Source of the DNA: a virus
Reading direction: 5' to 3' (one strand)
Virus record (IMG/VR): IMGVR_UViG_3300030329_002898
Span: 1 to 47,450 of that record
Length of the DNA stretch: 47,450 nucleotides
Under the pieces are notes generated by a model, which saw only the letters and a list, made by a program, of their open reading frames with translations, did no database searches and was not told the DNA's origin. Shown here one piece after another: positions 25,713 through 32,582 of the stretch; the stretch's first letter is position 1; each line of letters starts with the position of its first letter. The position numbers and the translations under genes are program-made.

Positions 25713-26605
25713 TGAATTTTTTAAACATATACAAGCATCTTTTGCCTAATGCTAAATCTTGGAGGCTTTCGGCCAATAAAAAGCTAACTGCTTTATTCGA
25801 TGGCTTAACAGGCATAATAAGCGATACTAAATTATTTGCCGATTTAGTTTGGTTGGATATTTTCCCGCAAACAACAAGAGAGATTGACTTGTGGGAAGAT
25901 CAATGGGCTTTACCCGCTGGAGATTTAACTGAACAAGAAAGAAGAGATAGACTTGATGCAACTTGGAAAGCTTTAGGCGGTCAAGATCCGAGATATATTC
26001 AAGATACTTTACAAGCTGCGGGTTTTGACGTTTATATCCATGAATGGTGGACGCCAGGAACAGAGCCAGTTACAGGCGTTAAATCTTGCGCTATCCCTAG
26101 AAATCCAAATAATTATTTAGTCGAAGGCGGTCAAGCTTATATTGTTGCATGTGGTGAAGATGTAGCACAATGCGGCGAGCCATTAGCACAATGCGGGGAA
26201 AGATTAGATTATTCTACAGGCTATCCTCTCGTAAATAAAGTCTCATTTACTGAATTGCAACTTATTCCATTATGTGGAGAGATAGAAGCAGCAGCGGGCG
26301 AGCCTAGGGCACAGTGTGGCGATTTTGACGAAGTTTTCTTTAAGCAAAAAGAATACATTATACCAGGGCCAGAAGACTCAGATAAATGGCCTTACTTTGT
26401 TTATTTTGGTGCTGAAACATTTCCAGATAAGGCAACTATTCCAGTTACTAGAAAAGAAGAGTTTGAGGATTTATTATTAAAGATATGTCCATTACAATTA
26501 TGGATAGGCGTTTTAGTGGATTTTGTTGGCTCTGAATTTGAGTTTATAAACAATGATCCTTTTGAGTTTTTAGATAATGAAATATTTAATTTTGTTGAGG
26601 AGTAA
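25712..26605 (+). CDS. Baseplate wedge protein (Mu gp48-like, DUF2313) with CGE heptads
   Basis: 297 residues. The first ~115 match the DUF2313 family (Leu-Leu-Pro-Asn-Ala-Lys-Ser-Trp, Thr-Arg-Glu-Ile-Asp-Leu-Trp-Glu, Glu-Gln-Glu-Arg-Arg-Asp-Arg-Leu). The middle carries Cys-Gly-Glu units spaced exactly seven residues apart (C147, C154, C161), and a second set at 188-202 whose middle position is Ala. The family links gp47 to the fibres. The Cys spacing suggests metal binding or a stacked turn structure. Confidence 0.88.
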   Translation: MNFLNIYKHLLPNAKSWRLSANKKLTALFDGLTGIISDTKLFADLVWLDIFPQTTREIDLWEDQWALPAGDLTEQERRDRLDATWKALGGQDPRYIQDTLQAAGFDVYIHEWWTPGTEPVTGVKSCAIPRNPNNYLVEGGQAYIVACGEDVAQCGEPLAQCGERLDYSTGYPLVNKVSFTELQLIPLCGEIEAAAGEPRAQCGDFDEVFFKQKEYIIPGPEDSDKWPYFVYFGAETFPDKATIPVTRKEEFEDLLLKICPLQLWIGVLVDFVGSEFEFINNDPFEFLDNEIFNFVEE

Positions 26606-26608
26606 TAA

Positions 26609-27004
26609 ATGGCAACGTTAAATAGTAGGCCGGTAAAAACTCCGGCAATTGATGATTATTTATATGGTATAAACAATGCAGGTGATGCGGAAAGTAGAGT
26701 ATTAGTAAATGACCTTTTGGCTTTAGGCGTGCAACCCAATTTCATAAGAAATTTAGCAGGTGGTAATTTAGATTCAGGTAGAAAATATATTTGTTCTGGA
26801 ACTGCTGCAAGAACGTTGCCAGCAATTACTACTGACGGTGAAGTCATCACCATTGTAAGAAATGATGAAGTAAATGATTTTTTAGTAAATCCAGATGGTT
26901 TAGATACAATAGAAGGTGATCCATCTTTTAATGTCGATGTAAATAAAACAGAATTTAATTTAATAGCAAACCTAAGCGGTACAAACTGGGAGGTTTACGT
27001 ATAA
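26609..27004 (+). CDS. Small tail/fibre-associated protein (131 aa)
   Basis: 131 residues starting Ala-Thr-Leu-Asn-Ser-Arg-Pro-Val-Lys-Thr-Pro, the style of short fibre attachment segments, then a beta-rich half with Leu-Asp-Ser-Gly-Arg-Lys-Tyr-Ile and a final Asn-Trp-Glu-Val-Tyr-Val. Its neighbours are gp48 upstream and a jelly-roll-like protein downstream. It may be a short fibre or adaptor; no family recognised. Confidence 0.65.
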   Translation: MATLNSRPVKTPAIDDYLYGINNAGDAESRVLVNDLLALGVQPNFIRNLAGGNLDSGRKYICSGTAARTLPAITTDGEVITIVRNDEVNDFLVNPDGLDTIEGDPSFNVDVNKTEFNLIANLSGTNWEVYV

Positions 27005-27486
27005 TGGCTAATCTAAGTGATTTTATACTGTCTGGTGGTAGTAATCCACCAGCTGTATTTCAAGATATCAGATCGACTGGTGTAGTAGGTCAATCTTTTA
27101 ACGCCACTGAAAGTATAATAGAATTTAGTGATGAAATTACTCAAAAAAACTTTTGTTCTAAATCTGGAAATCAGTTTACATTAGATGAAGGTACTTATGA
27201 TATAATACTTAATATGCAGTGTCTATTTACCGGTGGTTCTGGTAATTTTCAAGTATGGGCGCGAGATACAAGTAATGTTGTATACGGAGGAAAAAAAGCT
27301 TACTCATCAGCAGACTTAGACGGCATCGTAGAACCCATATTGTTTAGGATAGTTGTCCCGTCTGGGGGTAAAACGATAGAATTTATAGGTGAAGCTTTAT
27401 CCGGTAGATCTATGGCCCAAGCTGCAACTACAACAGATAGCTCTAGTGATGAGTTTTATCAAGAATTAAGAATAATTCCAGTTTAA
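27004..27486 (+). CDS. C1q/jelly-roll-like small tail protein (160 aa)
   Basis: The ATG overlaps the preceding stop (TAATGG). The N-terminus is a 20-residue linker. From about 30 onward the strand pattern (Ser-Ile-Ile-Glu-Phe-Ser-Asp-Glu, Gln-Phe-Thr-Leu-Asp-Glu-Gly-Thr-Tyr-Asp-Ile, Lys-Thr-Ile-Glu-Phe-Ile-Gly-Glu-Ala) is that of a C1q/TNF-like jelly roll, which often forms trimeric fibre tips. Judged by strand pattern only. Confidence 0.62.
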   Translation: MANLSDFILSGGSNPPAVFQDIRSTGVVGQSFNATESIIEFSDEITQKNFCSKSGNQFTLDEGTYDIILNMQCLFTGGSGNFQVWARDTSNVVYGGKKAYSSADLDGIVEPILFRIVVPSGGKTIEFIGEALSGRSMAQAATTTDSSSDEFYQELRIIPV

Positions 27487-27496
27487 GGATAATATT

Positions 27497-28609
27497 ATGA
27501 AAAGGATATTTTTATTTCTAGTATTAACTCTAACTGTAAGCTCACAAGACTTTTATGTTTTTGCCGGTCAATCTAATATGTCAGGCCAAGGTAAATCAGA
27601 AGATCTATGTTTATCTGATTTAGATACGGATAGAATTTGGGGTTGGGATTGGGTACAAAATAAATTTGTGACTAATTTAAACCCTTTGGAAAATGATAAT
27701 GTATTTAGGGCAGAGTCATTACACGGTTACCCTTTTGACCGTACTGGTTTTTGGGGGCCAGAATTGGCAGCTTTAAGAGTTATTAGAGATAAAACACAAA
27801 GGCCGGTTTATTTCATAAAATATGGTTGGGGCGGATCTTCCTTGTTGCCTGATCATATGGGCTTAAATAACTGGCAAAATAATTTATACAATACTTTAAA
27901 GTCCGAAATTAACCTAACAGGTAGAACGCCAACAGCTTTTTTATGGATGCAGGGAGAAACTGAATCAATTACCACAGATAGAGCCAATCAGTATTATGAT
28001 CTACTTTCAGATTTTATAGATCGCGTAAAAAATGAAATTTGTTCAGGTTTATTTATAGCCGGTCAAGTATCTTTTAGATTTTCGGATGCTATTGGAACTC
28101 AAGAAGCCATAGAAGGTAATGAAATTGTTCAAGCAGCACAACTCCAATTGAATCAAGAGAATAAGCTTAAGCTTGTTGGAACTGACGATTTAATAAAATA
28201 TCGCGATGATTTAGGCCATTTTGACGCACGATCACTGCGTTTGTTTGGTGTAAAGATGGCTCTACAAGCTTTATATGGTCACACAACAAATAATTCTCAT
28301 GCTTACCCTGAAGTTATAGGTGACTATGATAATGACGGTTATACCGATGCTTTATGGTCTATGAGGTCTGGCACTGATAAGGTTTTTAAAATTTGGAAGA
28401 TGGATAAAAATTATCAAGTACAAGGACAATTCAATATTTATTGGAATGGATCTGTATTGAATAGAATAAATGAAAGTTACAAATTTATAAATTCATTAGA
28501 TGTTGATAATGATAGGGATTCAGATATATATCACACTGATGGAATAAATCACAATATATGGCGTTTGGATTGGCCGAACGTAACACACTCAAAATGGTTA
28601 AAGGAGTAA
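27497..28609 (+). CDS. SGNH / sialate-O-acetylesterase-like protein with signal peptide and calcium-binding repeats
   Basis: 370 residues. Residues 1-16 form a signal peptide (Met-Lys-Arg, a hydrophobic stretch, Ser-Ser-Gln). The esterase domain (about 18-262) shows Gly-Gln-Ser26-Asn-Met-Ser-Gly, a Gly-Trp-Gly-Gly-Ser block, Trp-Met-Gln-Gly-Glu at 150-154 and Asp238-Leu-Gly-His241, the catalytic Ser, Asp and His of the SASA/SGNH family. Residues 270-370 hold two FG-GAP/VCBS-like Asp-x-Asp-x-Asp loops (Gly-Asp-Tyr-Asp-Asn-Asp-Gly and Asp-Val-Asp-Asn-Asp-Arg-Asp). It would remove acetyl groups from surface glycan. A signal peptide is unusual for a tail protein, so secretion from the infected cell is possible. 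Confidence 0.85.
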   Translation: MKRIFLFLVLTLTVSSQDFYVFAGQSNMSGQGKSEDLCLSDLDTDRIWGWDWVQNKFVTNLNPLENDNVFRAESLHGYPFDRTGFWGPELAALRVIRDKTQRPVYFIKYGWGGSSLLPDHMGLNNWQNNLYNTLKSEINLTGRTPTAFLWMQGETESITTDRANQYYDLLSDFIDRVKNEICSGLFIAGQVSFRFSDAIGTQEAIEGNEIVQAAQLQLNQENKLKLVGTDDLIKYRDDLGHFDARSLRLFGVKMALQALYGHTTNNSHAYPEVIGDYDNDGYTDALWSMRSGTDKVFKIWKMDKNYQVQGQFNIYWNGSVLNRINESYKFINSLDVDNDRDSDIYHTDGINHNIWRLDWPNVTHSKWLKE

Positions 28610-28616
28610 ATTAAAA

Positions 28617-29588
28617 ATGGCTTTAAATCCCAATGCAAGCTATCCTACACAAACAACTACACCGGATGCAAATTATCCCTATGGCGGTGCTCAGAATGTA
28701 ACTACACCAGGCGATAACACAGGTACTCCGTGGAATGCAAATATTGTAAATGATATATTCGGATTTCAGCAAGCTTTATTGCAATCTGCTAACATAACAC
28801 CAACTAATACACCGGATACTGCCCAATCATCACAATATTTAGAAGCTTTGACTAAATATATAGGTCGTGCAGAATTTGAAAGCAGGACAATAACAGTTCC
28901 AGCCGGTGCAACATTTTCAGACATTCAAACTCTATGGGATGACCGTGGCACTCATATACCAAGGGGCGTAATTTTAACTTATGATTATGAAGCGGATACA
29001 TATGTTGGCGCTGCTAATGAAATTTTGACATGGAAAGGTTACGCTGGGGGTGGACTTGTTATTCATAAGGGGCCAGCACAGCCAGCACCTAAAGCGGTTA
29101 AATTTACGGGGCCAGGGGCTAAACCTTATGAAGAGTTTCCGCCTTATAGTAATGCAGATGCTGAAAGGTATTTAGTGCAAGTTACCGATAGTCAATTTGT
29201 TCTTTTTGGTGATATTGAATTTGAAATGACTGTATCTGGAGCAACGAATAAAAGTGCTGCTGTACTTGTTACTGAGTCAACAGTATCATTTAATGATTGC
29301 GTTGTATCAAATGCGACAACAACAGGTACACAAGTTTATGGTGTACAATCCCAGAATCGGGGAAACATGGTTCTATCTGATGTAGATATTACTTGCCCAA
29401 CTGGTTTAGCCGCCGATGTTTCAGTTTGTGTGGGGGCAACCCTTAAAGGCACATACACCGCAATTAATACAAGCGGCACGGCTGACTATGGTTATAGAGT
29501 AGTGGATTCAGTAGCATCATACACAGGCAATACTATCTCTGCTAATACAAGCCTAACCACTGTAGACCGTGGACAAATTTACACTTAG
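28617..29588 (+). CDS. Tail fibre/spike protein (323 aa)
   Basis: Residues 1-90 show the conserved phage-fibre attachment pattern (Tyr-Pro-Tyr-Gly-Gly-Ala-Gln-Asn-Val-Thr-Thr-Pro-Gly, Gly-Thr-Pro-Trp-Asn-Ala, Val-Asn-Asp-Ile-Phe-Gly-Phe-Gln-Gln-Ala-Leu). After a Pro/Gly-rich linker, residues ~185-323 read as short parallel-beta-helix rungs rich in Thr, Val and Asn. An AAGGAG site lies 11 bases upstream. It probably forms the receptor-binding fibre together with the two small proteins and the esterase upstream. Confidence 0.82.
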   Translation: MALNPNASYPTQTTTPDANYPYGGAQNVTTPGDNTGTPWNANIVNDIFGFQQALLQSANITPTNTPDTAQSSQYLEALTKYIGRAEFESRTITVPAGATFSDIQTLWDDRGTHIPRGVILTYDYEADTYVGAANEILTWKGYAGGGLVIHKGPAQPAPKAVKFTGPGAKPYEEFPPYSNADAERYLVQVTDSQFVLFGDIEFEMTVSGATNKSAAVLVTESTVSFNDCVVSNATTTGTQVYGVQSQNRGNMVLSDVDITCPTGLAADVSVCVGATLKGTYTAINTSGTADYGYRVVDSVASYTGNTISANTSLTTVDRGQIYT

Positions 29589-29594
29589 TTAGCT

Positions 29595-30053
29595 ATGGGT
29601 ATTTTGAGGTATCTAAGGCGTAGAATATCTAAAAGATACGCCCATCGATTTATACAAGATATTGATTATATCGAGATAGATCATCTTGTTTATAAATACA
29701 AAATGATACAAGATAGATCAATTCAAACAAAAGTAATAGGTTATAAAATTGTAACTGATTACTTTGTTTTATATAAAGATGGGCGTTTAGTTATCTTTGC
29801 TGGCTATGCTTGGGATGGCCCAAACGGCCCTACTTTAGATACCCCATCATTTATGCGATCTAGCTGCGCTCATGATGTTTTTTTTCAGATATTGAGAGAA
29901 TGTTTAATACCTGATTTTGATAGAGTACTTGTGTTTTATACTGCAAATAAAGAGCTTAAAAGAATATCCAAGATTGATGGAATGTTGTGGCCTTTGTATC
30001 ATATTGCTAAAATAGCTGTAGATTTATGTGGTAAGAAATACACAAGGAAATAA
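29595..30053 (+). CDS. DUF1353 family protein
   Basis: 152 residues with Gly-Tyr-Ala-Trp-Asp-Gly-Pro-Asn-Gly-Pro-Thr-Leu-Asp-Thr and Cys-Ala-His-Asp-Val-Phe-Phe-Gln, the hallmark segments of DUF1353. The family is common near phage fibre and lysis genes, and its biochemical role is not established. The conserved Trp-Asp and His-Asp residues would suit a metal or catalytic site, which is inference. The next gene is a holin-like protein. No clear endolysin is found nearby, so this gene is worth keeping in mind for cell-wall activity. Confidence 0.82.
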   Translation: MGILRYLRRRISKRYAHRFIQDIDYIEIDHLVYKYKMIQDRSIQTKVIGYKIVTDYFVLYKDGRLVIFAGYAWDGPNGPTLDTPSFMRSSCAHDVFFQILRECLIPDFDRVLVFYTANKELKRISKIDGMLWPLYHIAKIAVDLCGKKYTRK

Positions 30054-30058
30054 GAAAG

Positions 30059-30400
30059 ATGTTAGAGAAGATAGAGATAACCTATCTGATTATAGGGGGT
30101 CTTGTTAGTGTAATAATGTTTATATGGAAACAAGGGAAGTCTTGGGGTAAAAGCACAGCTAAGGATAGCGTAGACACACAGAAAATAGCAGAGATAGAAT
30201 CCGATACAGAAAAGCTTAGAGAGAAATTTGAAGAGCTTAAAGACACCGTAAAAGATTTATTGCATAAAGGCGAATTAACTGAGCAAACGCTAAAAGTATT
30301 ACAGGGGCAAATTGAAGTATTATTTAAACTTAACGAAAAGCATGGTGAAAAGATGGAGAAATTTTTTGATCAAATGTTAGAGTTAAGCAAGGAGAAATAA
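30059..30400 (+). CDS. Holin-like membrane-anchored coiled-coil protein
   Basis: 113 residues. One hydrophobic helix (about 8-24) near the N-terminus is followed by a long charged coiled coil (about 40-110). This is the plan of small phage holins or holin-associated proteins placed after tail fibre and DUF1353 genes. No second membrane helix is seen. Start ATG at 30059, with AAGAAAG just upstream. Function inferred by layout and place only. Confidence 0.7.
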   Translation: MLEKIEITYLIIGGLVSVIMFIWKQGKSWGKSTAKDSVDTQKIAEIESDTEKLREKFEELKDTVKDLLHKGELTEQTLKVLQGQIEVLFKLNEKHGEKMEKFFDQMLELSKEK

Positions 30401-30406
30401 AAATTT

Positions 30407-30826
30407 ATGTTGGTTATGCCTCAAACCTCGGACATCATGATTTATGATGATGAAAGAACTTGTCTAAAAACAATATCAGAGATGATAAAAAACCATTATT
30501 CATTTCATAGTATTAAAACTGAAGATAACATTTTTTCAATGAAGTTTGATCTGGCAATAAATAGACCTAAGCTTTTAATACTTGATTACAAGTATGAGGG
30601 TAATTTGAATCTTAATTATGTAATGCCTACACTCAAAAAATTTAAAGGGGTATGCATTATTTATAGCTGTTTATCTAAAGAGCATATACTTTCTGAAATT
30701 GGAGATCTACCTCATAATTTTTACTTTGTGCAAAAGGGCAATGTCGGAGGACTAAGGAATTTACTAGATAGATTTATTCCTGCTTGTCGCTCCAACACTA
30801 AAAAAGTTGATTGTTTAGTCAACTAA
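30407..30826 (+). CDS. Stand-alone response-regulator receiver-like domain
   Basis: 139 residues with the full receiver pattern: acidic pair Asp14-Asp15 after strand 1 (Ile-Met-Ile-Tyr-Asp-Asp-Glu), phospho-acceptor Asp60 at the end of strand 3 (Leu-Leu-Ile-Leu-Asp-Tyr), Ser87 after strand 4 (Ile-Ile-Tyr-Ser), and Lys110 after strand 5 (Phe-Val-Gln-Lys-Gly). Five beta-alpha repeats fit the length, and there is no output domain. In bacteria such single-domain regulators act by protein contact. It is the last gene of the late operon and its stop overlaps the convergent leftward gene by 12 bp. AAGGAG lies 12 bases before the ATG; a later ATG at 30437 would remove the first strand. Confidence 0.75.
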   Translation: MLVMPQTSDIMIYDDERTCLKTISEMIKNHYSFHSIKTEDNIFSMKFDLAINRPKLLILDYKYEGNLNLNYVMPTLKKFKGVCIIYSCLSKEHILSEIGDLPHNFYFVQKGNVGGLRNLLDRFIPACRSNTKKVDCLVN

Positions 30827-31627
30827 ATCAGATTTTACTTCTTCATTTTTAGGTTTAGGCTTTTCTATATCGAACCAATCCCAAGGTTTAGACATACCAT
30901 CCTTAAGGGATGTGTAAATATTTCTAAGGTTGACAACTTGAGCAGCATTAATAGCTTCTATATGGCAACCTATATTTTTTTCTATATGCTCTTTAGTTAC
31001 CTTAAATGATTCAAAGGCTGTAACTAGCTTTTTAATTCCTTCAGCGGATAAATCAGCGGTTGCATTTAAGGTTATTTGGCATTGTTTTTCAGCAGTTTCA
31101 ATTACATCACCAGGTATAACTCCCAAAATGCAAGATCGAAGTCTTCTAGCGCCTTGATTGGCAACTAACTCATAAATATCACGTGGATCTGTGAGTTTAT
31201 TTATTGTGCCTCGTGCCTTTCTCTCGTGCTTAACTTTAAATGTTTTGGTTTCCCTTACATTTTTCTCAAGATCCCAACAGTAAGCAATAACTGAACTTTC
31301 GCCGTTTTTTTGCTCAAGTTCTTTAATTCCGAAATCAAGATTGCCCCAATGTCTTGCAATTGACTCTGCAAGCCTTATAGATGGCCCCGTGACTTTTGTT
31401 CCTCCTTTTGGATAAGCATAAACGGCACTTTCAGCTAAAGAAATTCTGGTACATTCATTTATAATGTTATCAATTGCCTGAATTTCATTTCTAGGAAACT
31501 GTTTAGCCATTACTACCTGTGCTTGCACTTCTGCTATTTCATGAGCTGCGTTGCTTTCTGCTAAGGCTCCGTTATTTTGCCTTATTTCGCCTATTGGGTT
31601 TGTTACTTTTTGAACTTCATTACTCAT
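30815..31627 (-). CDS. Conserved phage protein, possible ssDNA annealing/recombination factor
   Basis: 270 residues. Conserved-looking cores are Tyr-Pro-Lys-Gly-Gly-Thr-Lys-Val-Thr-Gly-Pro-Ser-Ile-Arg-Leu-Ala-Glu, Cys-Trp-Asp-Leu-Glu and Val-Ala-Asn-Gln-Gly-Ala-Arg-Arg-Leu-Arg-Ser-Cys-Ile-Leu-Gly-Val-Ile-Pro. I recall this as a widespread phage family of uncertain function. The arrangement resembles single-strand annealing proteins, and the genome also has a RecE-like nuclease and an SSB-like protein, so a recombinase role is plausible. It is the last gene of a leftward operon and converges with the receiver-domain gene with overlapping ends. No clear terminator is seen between them. Confidence 0.75.
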   Translation of the reverse strand: MSNEVQKVTNPIGEIRQNNGALAESNAAHEIAEVQAQVVMAKQFPRNEIQAIDNIINECTRISLAESAVYAYPKGGTKVTGPSIRLAESIARHWGNLDFGIKELEQKNGESSVIAYCWDLEKNVRETKTFKVKHERKARGTINKLTDPRDIYELVANQGARRLRSCILGVIPGDVIETAEKQCQITLNATADLSAEGIKKLVTAFESFKVTKEHIEKNIGCHIEAINAAQVVNLRNIYTSLKDGMSKPWDWFDIEKPKPKNEEVKSDLVD

Positions 31628-31822
31628 TTACTTTCTTCCTTTTTTCCTACGTTTTTTTTTATCTTTCTGCGATTCTTTCTTTTTTACTACTGTTTTATTT
31701 GGTATTATTCCTAATGCCTTAATTTTTCCCCTTTTTTTGGAATCTTTAAATTTACATTCGTTATCAGTCCTGCCGCAATCACAGTGCGGGCAATCTATTC
31801 CGCATTTTGTGAAAATACTCAT
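31628..31822 (-). CDS. Small Cys-rich, Lys-rich protein (64 aa)
   Basis: 64 residues. Six Cys in Cys-Gly-Ile-Asp-Cys-Pro-His-Cys-Asp-Cys and a further Cys at about 23 suggest zinc binding. The last third is almost pure Lys/Arg (Lys-Lys-Lys-Arg-Arg-Lys-Lys-Gly-Arg-Lys), typical of nucleic-acid binding. The start overlaps the upstream stop (ATGA), and its stop directly abuts the next start. Function unknown. Confidence 0.65.
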   Translation of the reverse strand: MSIFTKCGIDCPHCDCGRTDNECKFKDSKKRGKIKALGIIPNKTVVKKKESQKDKKKRRKKGRK

Positions 31823-31995
31823 GATAATTTTACCAGGCTATTCATTAGCTTTGGATAGATTTTTTGTAATCTTTTTTTTGAAATAATCATATAAGGATTT
31901 TCGTCAGTATAAACTGTGCATATCCCTTTTTTTTCTTCTTTGACGCTTATGTTAAATTGCATAAGCTCTTGGTTTATGTTTTTAATTGATTTCAT
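31819..31995 (-). CDS. Small leftward hypothetical protein (58 aa)
   Basis: Read on the minus strand from ATG at 31995 to TGA at 31819-31821: 58 residues beginning Met-Lys-Ser-Ile-Lys-Asn-Ile-Asn-Gln-Glu-Leu and ending Met-Asn-Ser-Leu-Val-Lys-Leu-Ser. The stop overlaps the next start as ATGA, and the start follows the Cro-like gene by six bases, so it is a coupled member of the leftward operon. Not recognised. Confidence 0.6.
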   Translation of the reverse strand: MKSIKNINQELMQFNISVKEEKKGICTVYTDENPYMIISKKRLQKIYPKLMNSLVKLS

Positions 31996-32001
31996 TTCAA
32001 T

Positions 32002-32169
32002 TTACCTTTTTTTATTTATTGCCTCATATGTTTTTCTGTGTGCTGGAAAATTATCTGAGAGTAGATTATCTACTAATTGCTGTTGTGTGACTCCTATCTC
32101 TGCGGCAGCATTTTTAACTATAAATTTCCCCATATCAGAGACACGAACCATATTTTGCTTTCTTGCCAA
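32002..32169 (-). CDS. Cro-like small helix-turn-helix regulator (55 aa)
   Basis: On the minus strand a TTG start at 32169 has GGAG nine bases upstream; an ATG at 32151 is the alternative and lacks a good site. The product is 55 residues. The stretch Ala-Ala-Ala-Glu-Ile-Gly-Val-Thr-Gln-Gln-Gln-Leu-Val-Asp-Asn-Leu is a helix-turn-helix that lines up with lambda Cro (Ala-Lys-Asp-Leu-Gly-Val-Tyr-Gln-Ser). The Arg-Lys-Thr-Tyr-Glu-Ala-Ile-Asn that follows mirrors the Cro Arg-Lys-Ile-Phe-Leu-Thr-Ile-Asn. It is the first gene left of an array of GTATAC operators, one of which lies just before its own start, so autoregulation is likely. Confidence 0.72.
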   Translation of the reverse strand: MARKQNMVRVSDMGKFIVKNAAAEIGVTQQQLVDNLLSDNFPAHRKTYEAINKKR

Positions 32170-32204
32170 TTTGGTATACTCCTATTGTTTATTAAAGATA
32201 AAAT

Positions 32205-32234
32205 AATATAGCACTTCCAGTATACCATCGTCAA
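32205..32234 (-). promoter_or_regulatory. Leftward promoter with operator in its spacer
   Basis: On the minus strand TTGACG (plus-strand 32229-32234), an 18-base spacer and TATATT (32205-32210) form a sigma70-type promoter for the leftward operon. The second GTATAC operator (32220-32225) lies inside the spacer, so a bound regulator would block polymerase. Transcription would start near 32198. Confidence 0.7.
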
Positions 32235-32304
32235 TAAATTTATGCTTAAAAATGCAAAAATAATAGTATACCAAATAAACTTTAAACTTTTTTAATCTTT
32301 GCTA

Positions 32305-32334
32305 TTGCGTGGTATACCAATTGATGTATATAGT
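32305..32334 (+). promoter_or_regulatory. Rightward early promoter with operators
   Basis: TTGCGT (32305-32310), an 18-base spacer and TATAGT (32329-32334) face the first rightward gene at 32367. The fourth operator (32312-32317) is in the spacer and the fifth, weaker one (32333-32338) overlaps the -10 box. This mirrors the leftward promoter, so one regulator could control both directions. Confidence 0.65.
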
Positions 32335-32366
32335 ATATCAACAAAACGAAAAACGGAGTTAGAACG

Positions 32367-32573
32367 ATGACACAAGAAAATATTTTAATTAACCAAAGAA
32401 TAAAGACACAAAAAGCTTTAATCGCTGACCGCATAGAAATTATAAAAGATTTAGAGAATAAAATTGCTAACCCAAAATGTAAACGTCCAAAACAGTGGGC
32501 TGCCGCAATCGCTCAACATAAAATGTGCATTGCAACATCAAAGCAAATAATAAAAGACTTGCAAGCACTTTAA
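32367..32573 (+). CDS. First rightward early protein, helical (68 aa)
   Basis: 68 residues, highly basic and helical, with Lys-Thr-Gln-Lys-Ala-Leu-Ile-Ala-Asp-Arg-Ile-Glu-Ile-Ile-Lys and a second helix around Ala-Ala-Ala-Ile-Ala-Gln-His-Lys. GGAG stands eight bases before the ATG. It is the first gene under the rightward promoter and is followed by a strong hairpin terminator, so it alone would be made at full rate. It may be an early takeover or antitermination factor, but no family is recognised. Confidence 0.72.
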   Translation: MTQENILINQRIKTQKALIADRIEIIKDLENKIANPKCKRPKQWAAAIAQHKMCIATSKQIIKDLQAL

Positions 32574-32582
32574 CCCACTCTG

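Larger units (their letters stand above)
32174..32338. repeat. Operator array: GTATAC(CA) sites phased at 46 bp
   Basis: GTATAC occurs at 32174-32179, 32220-32225, 32266-32271 and 32312-32317, each exactly 46 bp after the last. A weaker GTATAT lies at 32333-32338, 21 bp further. Flanks extend the core to AGTATACCAA, or to the palindrome TGGTATACCA at the fourth site. The sequences between sites are not repeated, so only the boxes are conserved. The array lies between divergent promoters and flanks a Cro-like gene, and it is best read as repressor operators. Confidence 0.85.

Noticed and set aside
30815-30840. Bidirectional terminator between the converging genes
   Set aside because: TTTAGT/ACTAAA is a short AU stem within both coding ends, with no adequate GC stem or T-run.
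31519-32206. Plus-strand hydrophobic frames in the leftward operon
   Set aside because: They are antisense to Lys-rich minus-strand genes, have no ribosome sites, and would read against the direction of the promoter.
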